This document shows positions 53,629-62,417 of a stretch of DNA of 64,000 nt, piece by piece. Position 1 is the first letter of the stretch; each line of letters opens with the position of its first letter. A model generated the notes under the pieces. The model was not told where the DNA came from. It searched no databases and saw only the letters and a program-made list of their open reading frames with translations. Source of the stretch: JAHJQZ01 sp963675235 (GTDB lineage Bacteria; Pseudomonadota; Alphaproteobacteria; Rhizobiales; Devosiaceae); NCBI GenBank assembly GCA_963675235.2, contig CAXXFU010000002.1, positions 1,116,001-1,180,000 of the forward strand, given 5' to 3'. The translations under genes and the position numbers were made by a program.

Positions 53629-53703
53629 GCGCCCGTAGCTCAGTGGTAGAGCATCCGACTTTTAATCGGATGGTCGACAGTTCGAATCTGTCCGGGCGTA
53701 CCA
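53629..53703 (+). tRNA. tRNA-Lys (UUU)
   Basis: Cloverleaf: acceptor GCGCCCG pairs with CGGGCGT through one G-U, D-arm GCTCAGTGGTAGAGC, anticodon stem TCCGA/TCGGA with loop CTTTTAA (anticodon TTT at 53661-53663), T-arm GACAG TTCGAAT CTGTC, discriminator A and encoded CCA at 53701-53703. Confidence 0.97.
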
Positions 53704-53759
53704 CTTCGAACTGTCCCGGCAGAGCCGGGCAAATCCTTCCGGTGGAAGGATTTGAAGTG
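53702..53759 (+). terminator. Predicted three-way RNA junction directly after tRNA-Lys
   Basis: CACTTC (53702-53707) pairs with GAAGTG (53754-53759). Within it stand two perfect hairpins: CCCGGC/GCCGGG with loop AGA (53715-53729), and AAATCCTTCC/GGAAGGATTT with loop GGT (53731-53753). There is no U-run, so classical intrinsic termination is uncertain; it may protect or process the tRNA 3' end. Confidence 0.55.
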
Positions 53760-53962
53760 AGAAAGCCATGAGAGCTGCGCTCGAATGGCAAGCGGGCGGC
53801 AAAGCGCCATGACGCTCATGGCTGAATGGCGAACGGCCACTCCCGCATCACCCCGTCGCGTCCCCTTCTCGACAATCCCTCCTGCGCGCAATTGGCGTAT
53901 CCCGTGCTGCCGCTTCCGCAGTAAGCTCCCGCCATCGAACGACTTCCCTGCAGGAGACCGTC

Positions 53963-55003
53963 ATGAAGGCCGTGCTCTTCGAGCGTTTCGGCGAGACACC
54001 GAAACTGACCACCGTTCCCGATCCGACGCCCGACGCCAATGGCGTCGTCGTCAAGCTCGCGGCCAATGGCATCTGCCGCAGCGACTGGCATGGTTGGATC
54101 GGACACGATTCCGATATCGTTCTGCCGCACGTGCCGGGGCATGAACTGGCCGGGACCATCGCGGCCATCGGGCGCAACGTCACGCGCTGGCGCGAAGGCG
54201 ACCGGGTGACGGTGCCTTTCGTCACCGGCTGCGGGCATTGCCCGGAATGCCAGTCCGGTCACCAGCAGGTCTGCCGCAACCAGCACCAGCCCGGCTTCAC
54301 CGACTGGGGATCATTCGCCGAATATGTCTGCATCCACGATGCCGACCTCAATCTCGTCGCCCTGCCCGAATCGATGGAATTCGCCACGGCGGCGAGCCTG
54401 GGGTGCCGGTTTGCCACCTCGTTCCGCGCCGTGGTCGACCAGGCCCGCGTGACGGGCGGCCAATGGGTCGCCATCCATGGCAGCGGCGGCGTCGGGCTCA
54501 GCGCCATCATGATCGCCGCTGCGCTCGGCGCACGGGTGGTCGCCGTCGACATCGCCGAGGACAAGCTCGCCCTGGCGCGCGAAATCGGCGCCGAGGCAGC
54601 GATCAACGCCAGCAGCGTGCCCAGCGTCACCGAGGCGATCATGGAGATCACCGGCGGCGGCGCGCATGTTTCGATCGATGCGCTCGGACATCCGACGACC
54701 TGCTTCAACTCGATTGCCTGCCTGAGGCGCCGCGGACGCCATATCCAGGTCGGACTGACCATGGCCGACCAGGCGACGCCCCCGATCCCGATGGATCTGG
54801 TGATATCGCGCGAACTCGAAATCCACGGCAGCCACGGCATGCAGGCGCACCGCTACGACGCCATGCTCGCCATGATCGAGGCCGGAAAGCTCAGCCCCGA
54901 ACGCCTGATCGGCGACCGGATCAGCCTCGAACAGTCGATCGAGGCGCTGACCCGCATGGACGAGTTCAACGCGCTCGGCGTGACGGTGATCACCTCATTC
55001 TAG
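53963..55003 (+). CDS. Zinc-dependent alcohol dehydrogenase family protein
   Basis: 346 residues, a zinc medium-chain dehydrogenase. Catalytic zinc ligands are Cys in ICRSDWHGW near 39 and HE in VPGHELAG near 61; structural zinc is bound by CGHCPECQSGHQQVC near 92. The NAD(P)-binding motif is GSGGVGLSA near 173. AGGAGA precedes the ATG. Substrate unknown. It is followed by the MaoC-like pair on the same strand, 159 bases away. Confidence 0.93.
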   Translation: MKAVLFERFGETPKLTTVPDPTPDANGVVVKLAANGICRSDWHGWIGHDSDIVLPHVPGHELAGTIAAIGRNVTRWREGDRVTVPFVTGCGHCPECQSGHQQVCRNQHQPGFTDWGSFAEYVCIHDADLNLVALPESMEFATAASLGCRFATSFRAVVDQARVTGGQWVAIHGSGGVGLSAIMIAAALGARVVAVDIAEDKLALAREIGAEAAINASSVPSVTEAIMEITGGGAHVSIDALGHPTTCFNSIACLRRRGRHIQVGLTMADQATPPIPMDLVISRELEIHGSHGMQAHRYDAMLAMIEAGKLSPERLIGDRISLEQSIEALTRMDEFNALGVTVITSF

Positions 55004-55162
55004 GCGCTGACCCCGAGCCGGACTATGCCGTGTTCATTACGCAGCCATTTTGGCGATTGGAGCATCTGCGTTGGCGTGGCATGGTTTGCCGAACACTCTC
55101 GTGAATCGCCTCCATCCCCTTAGGCACCGACTTTCGCAGCGACCACTTCGACCCGAACGTTC

Positions 55163-55570
55163 ATGACACAACCCGATCCACCATCCCGCCCTCTCGGCCG
55201 TTTCCAGGTGACAACCGACCGGGCGGCTCTTGGTGCCTACCGCGAGGCCACGGGATATCAAGGGGGCAATGACGATGTGCCCGTCACCTTCCCAGTCACC
55301 TGGCTCGCCGCGCCGGAACTGGCCGGCATTCTCGCCAAACTCTACGAGACAGTCGGCTCCGACAGCATGCTCGTGCTGCAGACCGGACAGCAGTTCGTCT
55401 ATGCGCGCCCGCTGAGGCCGGACAGTCGCTATTTGCTCGACATGAGTTTTGACGGGCCGGACCGCGCCGGTGCCTATCGACTCGACGCCTCGATATGCGA
55501 TGCCGGCGGCACGCATGTCCTCGATATGACCAGCACCTTCGTCTTCGTCAGCATGGAGGACAGGCCGTGA
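55163..55570 (+). CDS. MaoC-like (hot-dog fold) dehydratase N-half protein
   Basis: 135 residues. The sequence from FPVTWLAAPELAGILAKLYE onward resembles the N-terminal FAS1/MaoC-like dehydratase domain, with no catalytic Asp-His pair of its own. The stop overlaps the next gene (GTGA). This suggests a heterodimer in which this subunit shapes the substrate pocket while the second carries the catalytic residues. Confidence 0.78.
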   Translation: MTQPDPPSRPLGRFQVTTDRAALGAYREATGYQGGNDDVPVTFPVTWLAAPELAGILAKLYETVGSDSMLVLQTGQQFVYARPLRPDSRYLLDMSFDGPDRAGAYRLDASICDAGGTHVLDMTSTFVFVSMEDRP

Positions 55571-55965
55571 CCGAATTGCCCGCGTTCGACGTGCCGGCGC
55601 CGCTCGAGATCGCAGCGTTTACGCTCGAGGCCATGAAGGCCTATCTCGATGTGTCCGGCGATGTGAACCCGCTGCATGCCGATCCGGATCTGGCGGCACG
55701 GATCGGACTGGCGGGCATTCCCATCCCGGGCATGCTGATGATGGCCAAGATTGCAGACTATGTCGCCAGTTGGCCGCGCTGCGAAGAAACCCTGAAGCTC
55801 GATGCGCGTTTCATCGCGCCGATCTATGTTGGCGACGCCATCACACTTGCGGCCCGCCTCGCCCGGCGTCCGAGCGAGGCCCAGCCTCATCCGATCCTCA
55901 GGATCATCGCCACCCAGACCGAGCGGCTGGTCATTGTCGCCGAAGCGAAACTGGCGCTCGTCTAG
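55567..55965 (+). CDS. MaoC-family dehydratase, catalytic subunit
   Basis: 132 residues. The hydratase-2 motif SGDVNPLHADPDLAARIGL near residue 30 has the D-x4-H catalytic pair; GIPIPGMLMMAKIADYV follows. Such hot-dog enzymes hydrate trans-2-enoyl thioesters to (R)-3-hydroxyacyl thioesters. GTG 55567 starts within the TGA of the preceding gene, so both are translated together. The stop shares CTAG with the convergent pgi gene. Confidence 0.87.
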   Translation: MTELPAFDVPAPLEIAAFTLEAMKAYLDVSGDVNPLHADPDLAARIGLAGIPIPGMLMMAKIADYVASWPRCEETLKLDARFIAPIYVGDAITLAARLARRPSEAQPHPILRIIATQTERLVIVAEAKLALV

Positions 55966-57596
55966 CCCCTGAGGCTGTGGAAATGCGCCAGCAGGCCACG
56001 CGTCGAGGCGTCGTGGCCGGCGCTGGTGGCACTGCCTTCGACCTTGGGCAGGATCGCCTTGGCAAGCTGCTTGCCGAGTTCGACGCCCCATTGGTCGTAA
56101 GAATTCACACCCCAGATGGCGCCCTGGACGAAGACCTTGTGCTCGTAGAGCGCAATCAGCTTGCCGAGCGTTTCCGGATCGAGCTTGCGGTAGACCAGCG
56201 TGTTGGACGGACGGTTGCCGGGGAAGAGCTTGTGCGGCGTGAGTTTTTCGATCTCGTCGGCGCTCATGCCGGCCTTTTCGAGCTCGGCGACCACCTCGGC
56301 CTCGTTCTTGCCGAGCATCAGTGCCTCGGACTGGGCGAAGCAGTTGGCGACCAGCTTGACGTGATGGGGTACGAGATCCTCGTGTGGATTGGCGGCGACG
56401 AGAAAATCGCAGGGAATGACCGACGTGCCCTGGTGGATCAGCTGGTAGAAGGCGTGCTGGCCATTGGTGCCCGGCTCGCCCCAGACGATCGGCCCGGTCT
56501 CGTAGTCGACCGCGTCGCCTTCCAGCGACACCGACTTGCCGTTCGATTCCATGTCCTGCTGCTGCAGATAGGCAGTGAAGCGGGACAGCCGCTGGTCGTA
56601 GGGCAGAACGGCGTGGGTCGAGAAGCCCCAGGCATTGCGGTACCACACGCCCAACAGGCCCATGATGACCGGCAGGTTCTTCTCGAGCGGGGTGTTGAGG
56701 AAGTGGGCGTCCATTTCGGCGGCACCCTTGAGCAGGCGCTCGAAATTCTCGTAGCCCACCGCCAGCATCACCGGCAGACCGATGGCCGACCACACCGAAT
56801 AGCGGCCGCCGACCCAGTCCCAGAAGCCGAAAATGCGATCCGAGGGAATGCCGAAATCGGCGCAGGCCTCGAGATTGGTCGACACGGCGGCGAAGTGATG
56901 CGGAACAGCCTCCTCGCCCAGTGAAATCGACAGCACGCCGCGCGCCGAATGGGCGTTGGTCATGGTCTCGTCGGTGGTGAAGGTTTTCGAGGCGACGATG
57001 AACAGCGTCGTTTCGAGATCGAGATGCTTGAGCGTGTCGTAGATGTGGGCGCCGTCGACATTGGAGACGTAATGGGCGCGCAGATCGGTGCGGGTGTAAG
57101 GTTCGAGCGCCAGCGTCACCATGGCCGGGCCAAGATCGGAACCGCCGATGCCGATATTGACGACGTCGGTGAAGGGCTTGCCGGTCGAGCCGGTGATCGC
57201 GCCGGAACGGATATCGGCGGAAAACTTGCGCATGGCGTCGAGTACGCCGCGCACCTCCGGCATGACGTTCTTGCCGTCGACATTGACCGAATCGCCTTGA
57301 TAGCGGAGCGCCATGTGCATGACGGAACGGTTCTCGGTGATGTTGATCGGTTCGCCGGCCCACATGGCGTTGCGGCGCTCTTCGATGCCCGACGCACGCG
57401 CAAGAGCGAAAAGGGCAGCCATCGCTTCCCTGTCGATGCGGTTCTTCGCGTAATCCAGCAACAAATCGTCGAAACGCGCTGAGAATGTATCGAAACGCGC
57501 CTGATCCTCGGCAAACATCTCACGCATCGGTTTGTTTTCCAGCCGATTGCGGTGTTCGCGGAGGGCATCGAGAGCGGATTTGCGGGAGGAGACCAT
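55962..57596 (-). CDS. pgi: Glucose-6-phosphate isomerase
   Basis: 544 residues, interconverting glucose-6-phosphate and fructose-6-phosphate. PGI signatures are VNIGIGGSDLGPAMV near 146 and the region GVWYRNAWGF near 355; VNSYDQWGVELGK carries the second PROSITE signature with the Lys. ATG 57596 has GGAG ten bases upstream. It is 22 bases after the tgt stop on the same strand. Confidence 0.97.
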   Translation of the reverse strand: MVSSRKSALDALREHRNRLENKPMREMFAEDQARFDTFSARFDDLLLDYAKNRIDREAMAALFALARASGIEERRNAMWAGEPINITENRSVMHMALRYQGDSVNVDGKNVMPEVRGVLDAMRKFSADIRSGAITGSTGKPFTDVVNIGIGGSDLGPAMVTLALEPYTRTDLRAHYVSNVDGAHIYDTLKHLDLETTLFIVASKTFTTDETMTNAHSARGVLSISLGEEAVPHHFAAVSTNLEACADFGIPSDRIFGFWDWVGGRYSVWSAIGLPVMLAVGYENFERLLKGAAEMDAHFLNTPLEKNLPVIMGLLGVWYRNAWGFSTHAVLPYDQRLSRFTAYLQQQDMESNGKSVSLEGDAVDYETGPIVWGEPGTNGQHAFYQLIHQGTSVIPCDFLVAANPHEDLVPHHVKLVANCFAQSEALMLGKNEAEVVAELEKAGMSADEIEKLTPHKLFPGNRPSNTLVYRKLDPETLGKLIALYEHKVFVQGAIWGVNSYDQWGVELGKQLAKAILPKVEGSATSAGHDASTRGLLAHFHSLRG

Positions 57597-57618
57597 GGGG
57601 GAAAAGCTCCTGAAATTT

Positions 57619-58746
57619 TCACAGAAGGGGAATATCGCCCTGCGCCCAACGGGCACGCGTTTCGGCGGCGAAGTCGGAAAATGTGCCAGCCTCTATAGCA
57701 GCGCGAGCGCTTGCCGTCAGGTATTGATAATAGCTCAAATTGATCTGGGAGAGCACCATTGCTCCCAAAATCTCCTCGGAGCGCACCAGATGGTGCAGGT
57801 AGGCGCGTGAGAATCGGCGGCAATTGGGGTTGTCGGAGTCGGCGTCGAGCGGACGCGGATCGTCCTTGTGGCGGGCGTTCTTGAGGTTGACCACGCCGTG
57901 GCGCGTATAGGCGTGTCCGTGCCGGCCGGCACGGGTCGGATGGACGCAATCGAACATGTCGATGCCGCGTCCGATGGCGCCGAGGATGTCGTCGGGCTTG
58001 CCGACACCCATCAGATAGTGCGGCTTGTCGACCGGCAGCGCCGGCACCAGTTCGTCGAGAACGCGGAACATCACCTCCTGCGGCTCGCCGACGGCCAGTC
58101 CGCCGACCGAATAGCCGGAAAAGCCGATATCGGCGAGCGCTTCGGCGGAACGGCGGCGAAGCTCCATATCGTCGCCGCCCTGGACAATGCCGAACAGGGC
58201 GCGTTCGGGCCTGTTGCCGAAGGCCTTTTTCGACCGCTCGGCCCAGCGGAGCGACAGCTCCATCGCCCGCTCGATTTCCGGGCGCTCCGCCGGCAGTCCG
58301 ATGCACTCGTCGAGCTGCATGATGATGTCACTGTCGAGCAGCAGCTGGATCTCGATCGAGCGCTCCGGGGTCATCTCATGGGCCGAGCCATCGATATGGG
58401 AGCGGAAGGTGACGCCGTTCTCGGTCAGCTTCCTGAGCTTGGCCAGCGACATGACCTGGAAACCGCCGCTGTCGGTCAGGATCGGCCCGGGCCAGTCCAT
58501 GAACTCATGCAGCCCGCCGAGCGAAGCGACGCGCTCGGCACCGGGCCGGAGCATCAGGTGATAGGTGTTGCCGAGGATGATTTCGGCCCCGGTCGCCCTG
58601 ACCTGTTCGGGATACATCGCCTTGACCGTTCCGGCGGTGCCGACCGGCATGAATGCGGGCGTATTGATCTCGCCACGCGGCGTGGTGATGCGCCCGCGCC
58701 GGGCCGCTTCATCGGTATTGAGCAGTGCGAAACCGAAATCGGTCAT
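57619..58746 (-). CDS. tgt: Queuine tRNA-ribosyltransferase
   Basis: 375 residues, exchanging guanine for preQ1 at position 34 of GUN-anticodon tRNAs. LTDSGGFQVMSL near 90 holds the general-base Asp, YSVGGLAVGEP near 230 and DMFDCVHPTRAGRHG near 275 the nucleophile Asp region. The canonical C-terminal CxCx2C zinc motif is not intact: DSDNPNCRRFSRAYLHH shows only one of its cysteines where typical enzymes have CPACRxxSRAYLHH. It groups with queA in the queuosine pathway. Confidence 0.95.
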   Translation of the reverse strand: MTDFGFALLNTDEAARRGRITTPRGEINTPAFMPVGTAGTVKAMYPEQVRATGAEIILGNTYHLMLRPGAERVASLGGLHEFMDWPGPILTDSGGFQVMSLAKLRKLTENGVTFRSHIDGSAHEMTPERSIEIQLLLDSDIIMQLDECIGLPAERPEIERAMELSLRWAERSKKAFGNRPERALFGIVQGGDDMELRRRSAEALADIGFSGYSVGGLAVGEPQEVMFRVLDELVPALPVDKPHYLMGVGKPDDILGAIGRGIDMFDCVHPTRAGRHGHAYTRHGVVNLKNARHKDDPRPLDADSDNPNCRRFSRAYLHHLVRSEEILGAMVLSQINLSYYQYLTASARAAIEAGTFSDFAAETRARWAQGDIPLL

Positions 58747-58758
58747 CGGATCATGAGC

Positions 58759-59052
58759 CTAAACATAAACGAGATCATAGACATATGACTTTTCGCCCTT
58801 GCGGCTGACCCAGATGCCCTCGGGAGGGGCTTCCTGGTTCTGCTCTTCGCGCGTGACTTCCCAGGGCAGGCCCGACAAGGCGCCGGTCTCCGGCATCAAG
58901 GAGACCCAGCCGCGATCCTTTGTCCAGAGGATCCACAGGTCGCGGTCCTCGCGTCTGTAGCCCGGCGTTCCGTCAGTCGTTGTGTCACGGTGAAAGCGGT
59001 AGACCAGCCCGTCGACCTGACGGCGCAGTTCGAATGCCGCGACCGCGCTCAC
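58759..59052 (-). CDS. Conserved-position small protein between queA and tgt
   Basis: 97 residues, no domain recognised. It is rich in Trp and charged residues (LWILWTKDRGWVSLMPETG near 39-57), with no signal or membrane segment. GTG 59052 overlaps the queA TGA by 4 bases and the stop lies 12 bases before tgt, so it is embedded in the queuosine operon. Real coding is supported by that coupling. Function unknown. Confidence 0.7.
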   Translation of the reverse strand: MSAVAAFELRRQVDGLVYRFHRDTTTDGTPGYRREDRDLWILWTKDRGWVSLMPETGALSGLPWEVTREEQNQEAPPEGIWVSRKGEKSYVYDLVYV

Positions 59053-60131
59053 TCTGCGTCCTCGCGGAACAGCAGCGAGGAATCGCCGTAGGAATAGAAG
59101 CGGTACTCATGGGCGATGGCGTGGGCATAGGCCGCTTTCATCGTGTCGAGTCCGGCAAAGGCCGACACCAGCATCATCAGCGTCGAGCGCGGCAGGTGGA
59201 AATTGGTCATCAGCATGTCGGCGACGTTGAAGCGGTAGCCGGGGGTGATGAAGATGTCGGTATCGCCGGCAAACGGCTTGAGCTCGCCGGTTGCGCGGGC
59301 GGCGCTTTCGAGCAGCCTCAGGCTGGTCGTGCCGACGGCGACGATGCGCCCCCCTGCCCGTTTGGCCTGTTTCAGGCGCTCGACCACCTCATCGGGCACC
59401 ACGCCCCATTCGGCGTGCATCTTGTGGTCCTCGGTGTCCTCGACCTTGACCGGCAGGAAAGTGCCGGCGCCGACATGGAGGGTCACAGTCTCGATGACGA
59501 TGCCCTTGGCACGCAGGCGCTCCATCAGATCTTCGGTGAAGTGAAGGCCTGCCGTCGGGGCGGCCACGGCACCGTCCTCTCGGGCATAAACGGTCTGGTA
59601 GTCGCTGCGGTCCCGTTCCTCGAACGGACGCCTGGACCCGATATAGGGTGGCAGCGGCATGGCGCCGTGGGCCTTGATCGCCTCGTCGAGATAGGCGCCC
59701 GACAGGGCGAAAGCGAGCACGACCTCACCGGCATCGCCGATGCTCTCGACCTCGGCGGCAAGCCCGGTCAGGGCGCAGGCGCGGTCGCTCGCCTCGCCGA
59801 ATTCCAGCAGATCCCCGGCCTTCAGCCGCTTGGCCGGACGCGCAAAAGCCGCCCAGCGCGAAGGATCGATGCGCTTGTGCAGGTTGAAGGAGACCTCGGC
59901 GCGGAACTCGCCGCGCACGCGGACGCCCTTGAGTTCGGCGGGAATGACGCGGGTGTCGTTGACCACCAGAACGTCCCCGGGCTGCAACAGCCCGACGAGA
60001 TCGGTGACGACACGGTCCTCGGGCGCTTGGCCCGAGCGCACGACGAGCAGCCGCGCCGAATCGCGCGGCTCCGCAGGGTGCAGCGCGATCCGCTCGGGCG
60101 GCAGCTCGAAATCGAACAGATCGACGCGCAT
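59049..60131 (-). CDS. queA: S-adenosylmethionine:tRNA ribosyltransferase-isomerase
   Basis: 360 residues, adding the epoxycyclopentane ring to preQ1-modified tRNA. Family landmarks are FDFELPPERIALHP at the N-terminus, GDVLVVNDTRVIPAEL near 51, VAAPTAGLHFT near 187 and NFHLPRSTLMMLVSAFAG near 315. It lies 17 bases after the cyclophilin gene and is coupled to the 97-residue gene. Confidence 0.97.
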   Translation of the reverse strand: MRVDLFDFELPPERIALHPAEPRDSARLLVVRSGQAPEDRVVTDLVGLLQPGDVLVVNDTRVIPAELKGVRVRGEFRAEVSFNLHKRIDPSRWAAFARPAKRLKAGDLLEFGEASDRACALTGLAAEVESIGDAGEVVLAFALSGAYLDEAIKAHGAMPLPPYIGSRRPFEERDRSDYQTVYAREDGAVAAPTAGLHFTEDLMERLRAKGIVIETVTLHVGAGTFLPVKVEDTEDHKMHAEWGVVPDEVVERLKQAKRAGGRIVAVGTTSLRLLESAARATGELKPFAGDTDIFITPGYRFNVADMLMTNFHLPRSTLMMLVSAFAGLDTMKAAYAHAIAHEYRFYSYGDSSLLFREDAE

Positions 60132-60148
60132 GGCGGCTGGCTGGGCGC

Positions 60149-60622
60149 CTAGGCGTCCGCCGCAACCTTCATCGAAACGATCGAGTCGGGATCGCGCACC
60201 GGTTCGCCGCGCTTGAGCTGGTCGATAGCGTCCATACCCTCGATCACCTCGCCCCAGACCGTGTACTGGCGGTTGAGGAACGGCGCATCGGCAAAGCAGA
60301 TGAAGAACTGCGAATTGGCCGAATCGGGTGCCGAGGTGCGGGCCATCGAACAGGTGCCACGCACATGCGGCTCGGCGTTGAACTCGGCCTTGAGGTTGGG
60401 CTTGTCGGAGCCGCCGGTTCCGGTGCCGTGCGGGCAGCCGGCCTGGGCCATGAAGCCGTCGATGACGCGATGGAAGACGATGCCGTCGTAAAACCCATCG
60501 CGGGCCAGTTCCTTGATGCGCGCGACATGGCCGGGGGCCAGGTCGGGACGCAGGCGGATGGTGACGGCGCCCTTGGTGGTTTCCAACAGGATGGTGTTTT
60601 CGGGATCGGAGATCTCGGCCAT
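60149..60622 (-). CDS. ppiB: Cytoplasmic peptidyl-prolyl isomerase (cyclophilin)
   Basis: 157 residues without signal peptide. The cyclophilin core is FYDGIVFHRVIDGFMAQAG near 45-63 and GTCSMARTSAPDSANSQFFI near 89-108, with the active-site Arg in FHR, and the conserved Phe/Trp positions partly kept (VWGEV). It catalyses cis-trans isomerisation of X-Pro bonds. It follows a second, membrane-anchored cyclophilin gene. Confidence 0.95.
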   Translation of the reverse strand: MAEISDPENTILLETTKGAVTIRLRPDLAPGHVARIKELARDGFYDGIVFHRVIDGFMAQAGCPHGTGTGGSDKPNLKAEFNAEPHVRGTCSMARTSAPDSANSQFFICFADAPFLNRQYTVWGEVIEGMDAIDQLKRGEPVRDPDSIVSMKVAADA

Positions 60623-60655
60623 GGCCTTGTCCTTTTCTGGATGCTTCCGGTGCCG

Positions 60656-61291
60656 CTACTTGGCGCGGAAGGTGATGATCGTGTCCGGATCGGTCACCAG
60701 GCCGTTGTTGGCCTGGGTGCCCTGCTTGATGTTGTCGACGAATTCCATGCCCGAGACGACCTCGCCGACGATCGTGTACTGGCCATTGAGGTGTGGCGCG
60801 GGGGCGAACATGATGAAGAATTGCGAGTTGGCCGAGTTCGGATCGGCGGTGCGGGCCATGCCGAGCGCGCCGCGAACGAAGGACGCATCGCTGAATTCGG
60901 CCTGGAGATCAGGCAGGTCCGAGCCGCCCGATCCGGTGCCGGTCGGATCGCCGGTTTGGGCCATGAAGCCCGGAATGACGCGGTGGAACTTCAATCCGTC
61001 GTAAAACTGCTCACCGATCAGCGTCTTGATCTGTGCCACGTGGTTGGGCGCGAGGTCGGGCCGGAAGGCGATCTCGACGCAGCCGTCCTTGAGGCCGATG
61101 AGGGCATGGTCGTCGGCCAGGGCCGAGACATCGGTGCAATCGGGCGCCTCACCGGTGGTGGCGGTCTCGGCCGGCGGCGGCGTCACCGGCTTCAGCCAGT
61201 TTTCCCAGGCGACATAGCCGATGAACACGGCGACGAAGAGGAAGGCGAGCACACCAAAGATGCGCGCCCTCGGAGCGGTGCTGTTTGCCAT
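60656..61291 (-). CDS. Membrane-anchored or periplasmic cyclophilin
   Basis: 211 residues. An N-terminal hydrophobic segment (IFGVLAFLFVAVFIGYVAWENWL, about 11-33) acts as signal anchor and precedes a Pro/Glu/Thr linker. The cyclophilin core has FYDGLKFHRVIPGFMAQTG near 97 and GALGMARTADPNSANSQFFI near 141. It probably assists folding in the periplasm. Its ATG overlaps the coaD stop by one base. Confidence 0.93.
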   Translation of the reverse strand: MANSTAPRARIFGVLAFLFVAVFIGYVAWENWLKPVTPPPAETATTGEAPDCTDVSALADDHALIGLKDGCVEIAFRPDLAPNHVAQIKTLIGEQFYDGLKFHRVIPGFMAQTGDPTGTGSGGSDLPDLQAEFSDASFVRGALGMARTADPNSANSQFFIMFAPAPHLNGQYTIVGEVVSGMEFVDNIKQGTQANNGLVTDPDTIITFRAK

Positions 61292-61779
61292 TATTTGTTC
61301 AGTGCTTTCAAAACCACGAGTGGGACGAAGGCCGAAACGTCACCGCCCATCTGGGCGATCTGGCGAACCAATGTCGCCGAAATGTGACGCACATGCGGCG
61401 TGGCGGGCACGAAAACCGTCTGCAGGTCGGGCGCCATCTGCGAATTCATGCCGACCATCTGCATTTCGTAGTTGTAGTCGGTTGTGTCCCGAAGGCCGCG
61501 AATGATCAGCGTCGCCCCGAGATTGCGGGCGGCATGTATCATCAGTCCTTCGAAATCGACAAAGTTGATCTCGGTGTCCGTCCGCTTGGCGATGGGACCG
61601 CAGGTCTCACGCAACAGCGACAACCGCTCTTCATCGGTCAGCAAAGGTTCTTTGGTGGAATTGACACCGATGCCGACGAACAGCACATCAACGATCTTGC
61701 AGGCCCTCTCGATGACATCGAGATGCCCGTTGGTCACCGGATCGAAGGAGCCGGGATAAAAGCCGGTCAACTTGTTCAT
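61291..61779 (-). CDS. coaD: Phosphopantetheine adenylyltransferase
   Basis: 162 residues, catalysing the penultimate step of coenzyme A synthesis. FYPGSFDPVTNGHLDVIERA at residues 6-25 holds the HxGH-like TNGH motif, and the C-terminal ISATLVRQIAQMGGDVS has the ISSTxVR-type signature. ATG 61779 fits the family; the longer frame begins within the upstream gap. It heads the coaD-cyclophilin-queA-tgt series. Confidence 0.96.
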   Translation of the reverse strand: MNKLTGFYPGSFDPVTNGHLDVIERACKIVDVLFVGIGVNSTKEPLLTDEERLSLLRETCGPIAKRTDTEINFVDFEGLMIHAARNLGATLIIRGLRDTTDYNYEMQMVGMNSQMAPDLQTVFVPATPHVRHISATLVRQIAQMGGDVSAFVPLVVLKALNK

Positions 61780-61792
61780 GGAGGGCCTTTTG

Positions 61793-62413
61793 TCACGCCT
61801 TTTGGCTCGTGGCAAGCCAGAGCGCGGCGCCCATCAGCACCGAACCCGAGAGCCAGCCCAGCGCCCGCCCGGCCTTTTTGCTGAATAGCGCCCGCACCTG
61901 CCCCGACAACACGACATAGAGCCCGTCGGTAATCGTCGCCGTCCCCATCCAGATGGCGCCGAGCAAGGCGAGTTGCGGCGCCAGCGGCGCATCGGAGACA
62001 ATGAACTGCGGCACCAGCGCGCCGATGAACAGAAACGCCTTGGGATTGGACCACAGCACCGCGATACCGCGCAGCACCAGCGAATGGTATCCCGGCGGCA
62101 CCGCGGCCAACGCAGTGAGGTTGGGCGGGTGGCGGATCGCCTTGATGCCGAGCCAGACGAGATAGGCGGCGCCGGCATATTTGATGACGACATAGGCCTC
62201 GCTCATGAAGGCCGAAATGGCGCTCAAGCCGAGCCCGAGCATGACGATCATCGACAGCCGGGCGATGTTGACGCCGAGTTCCATGGCAAAGCCGGCGCGG
62301 GTACCGAGCGCCAGCGTCGTGCCGAGAAGGCTTGAAACGGTGACGCCGGGCGTCGCCATGACGACGAGCGCCGTCACCCAGTAGGCGGCAAGCGCCGAGG
62401 CGGTCAGGTACAT
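61793..62413 (-). CDS. LysE-family exporter (copy 1 of 4)
   Basis: 206 residues with about six membrane helices, RhtB/LysE type, probably exporting an amino acid or derivative. ATPGVTVSSLLGTTLALGTRAG near 18 corresponds to the family PGP motif (here TPG), and VLWSNPKAFLFIGALVPQF near 117 is diagnostic. It is the most divergent of the four. It lies 13 bases upstream of coaD, so it may be co-transcribed with it. Confidence 0.88.
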   Translation of the reverse strand: MYLTASALAAYWVTALVVMATPGVTVSSLLGTTLALGTRAGFAMELGVNIARLSMIVMLGLGLSAISAFMSEAYVVIKYAGAAYLVWLGIKAIRHPPNLTALAAVPPGYHSLVLRGIAVLWSNPKAFLFIGALVPQFIVSDAPLAPQLALLGAIWMGTATITDGLYVVLSGQVRALFSKKAGRALGWLSGSVLMGAALWLATSQKA

Positions 62414-62417
62414 GGAC

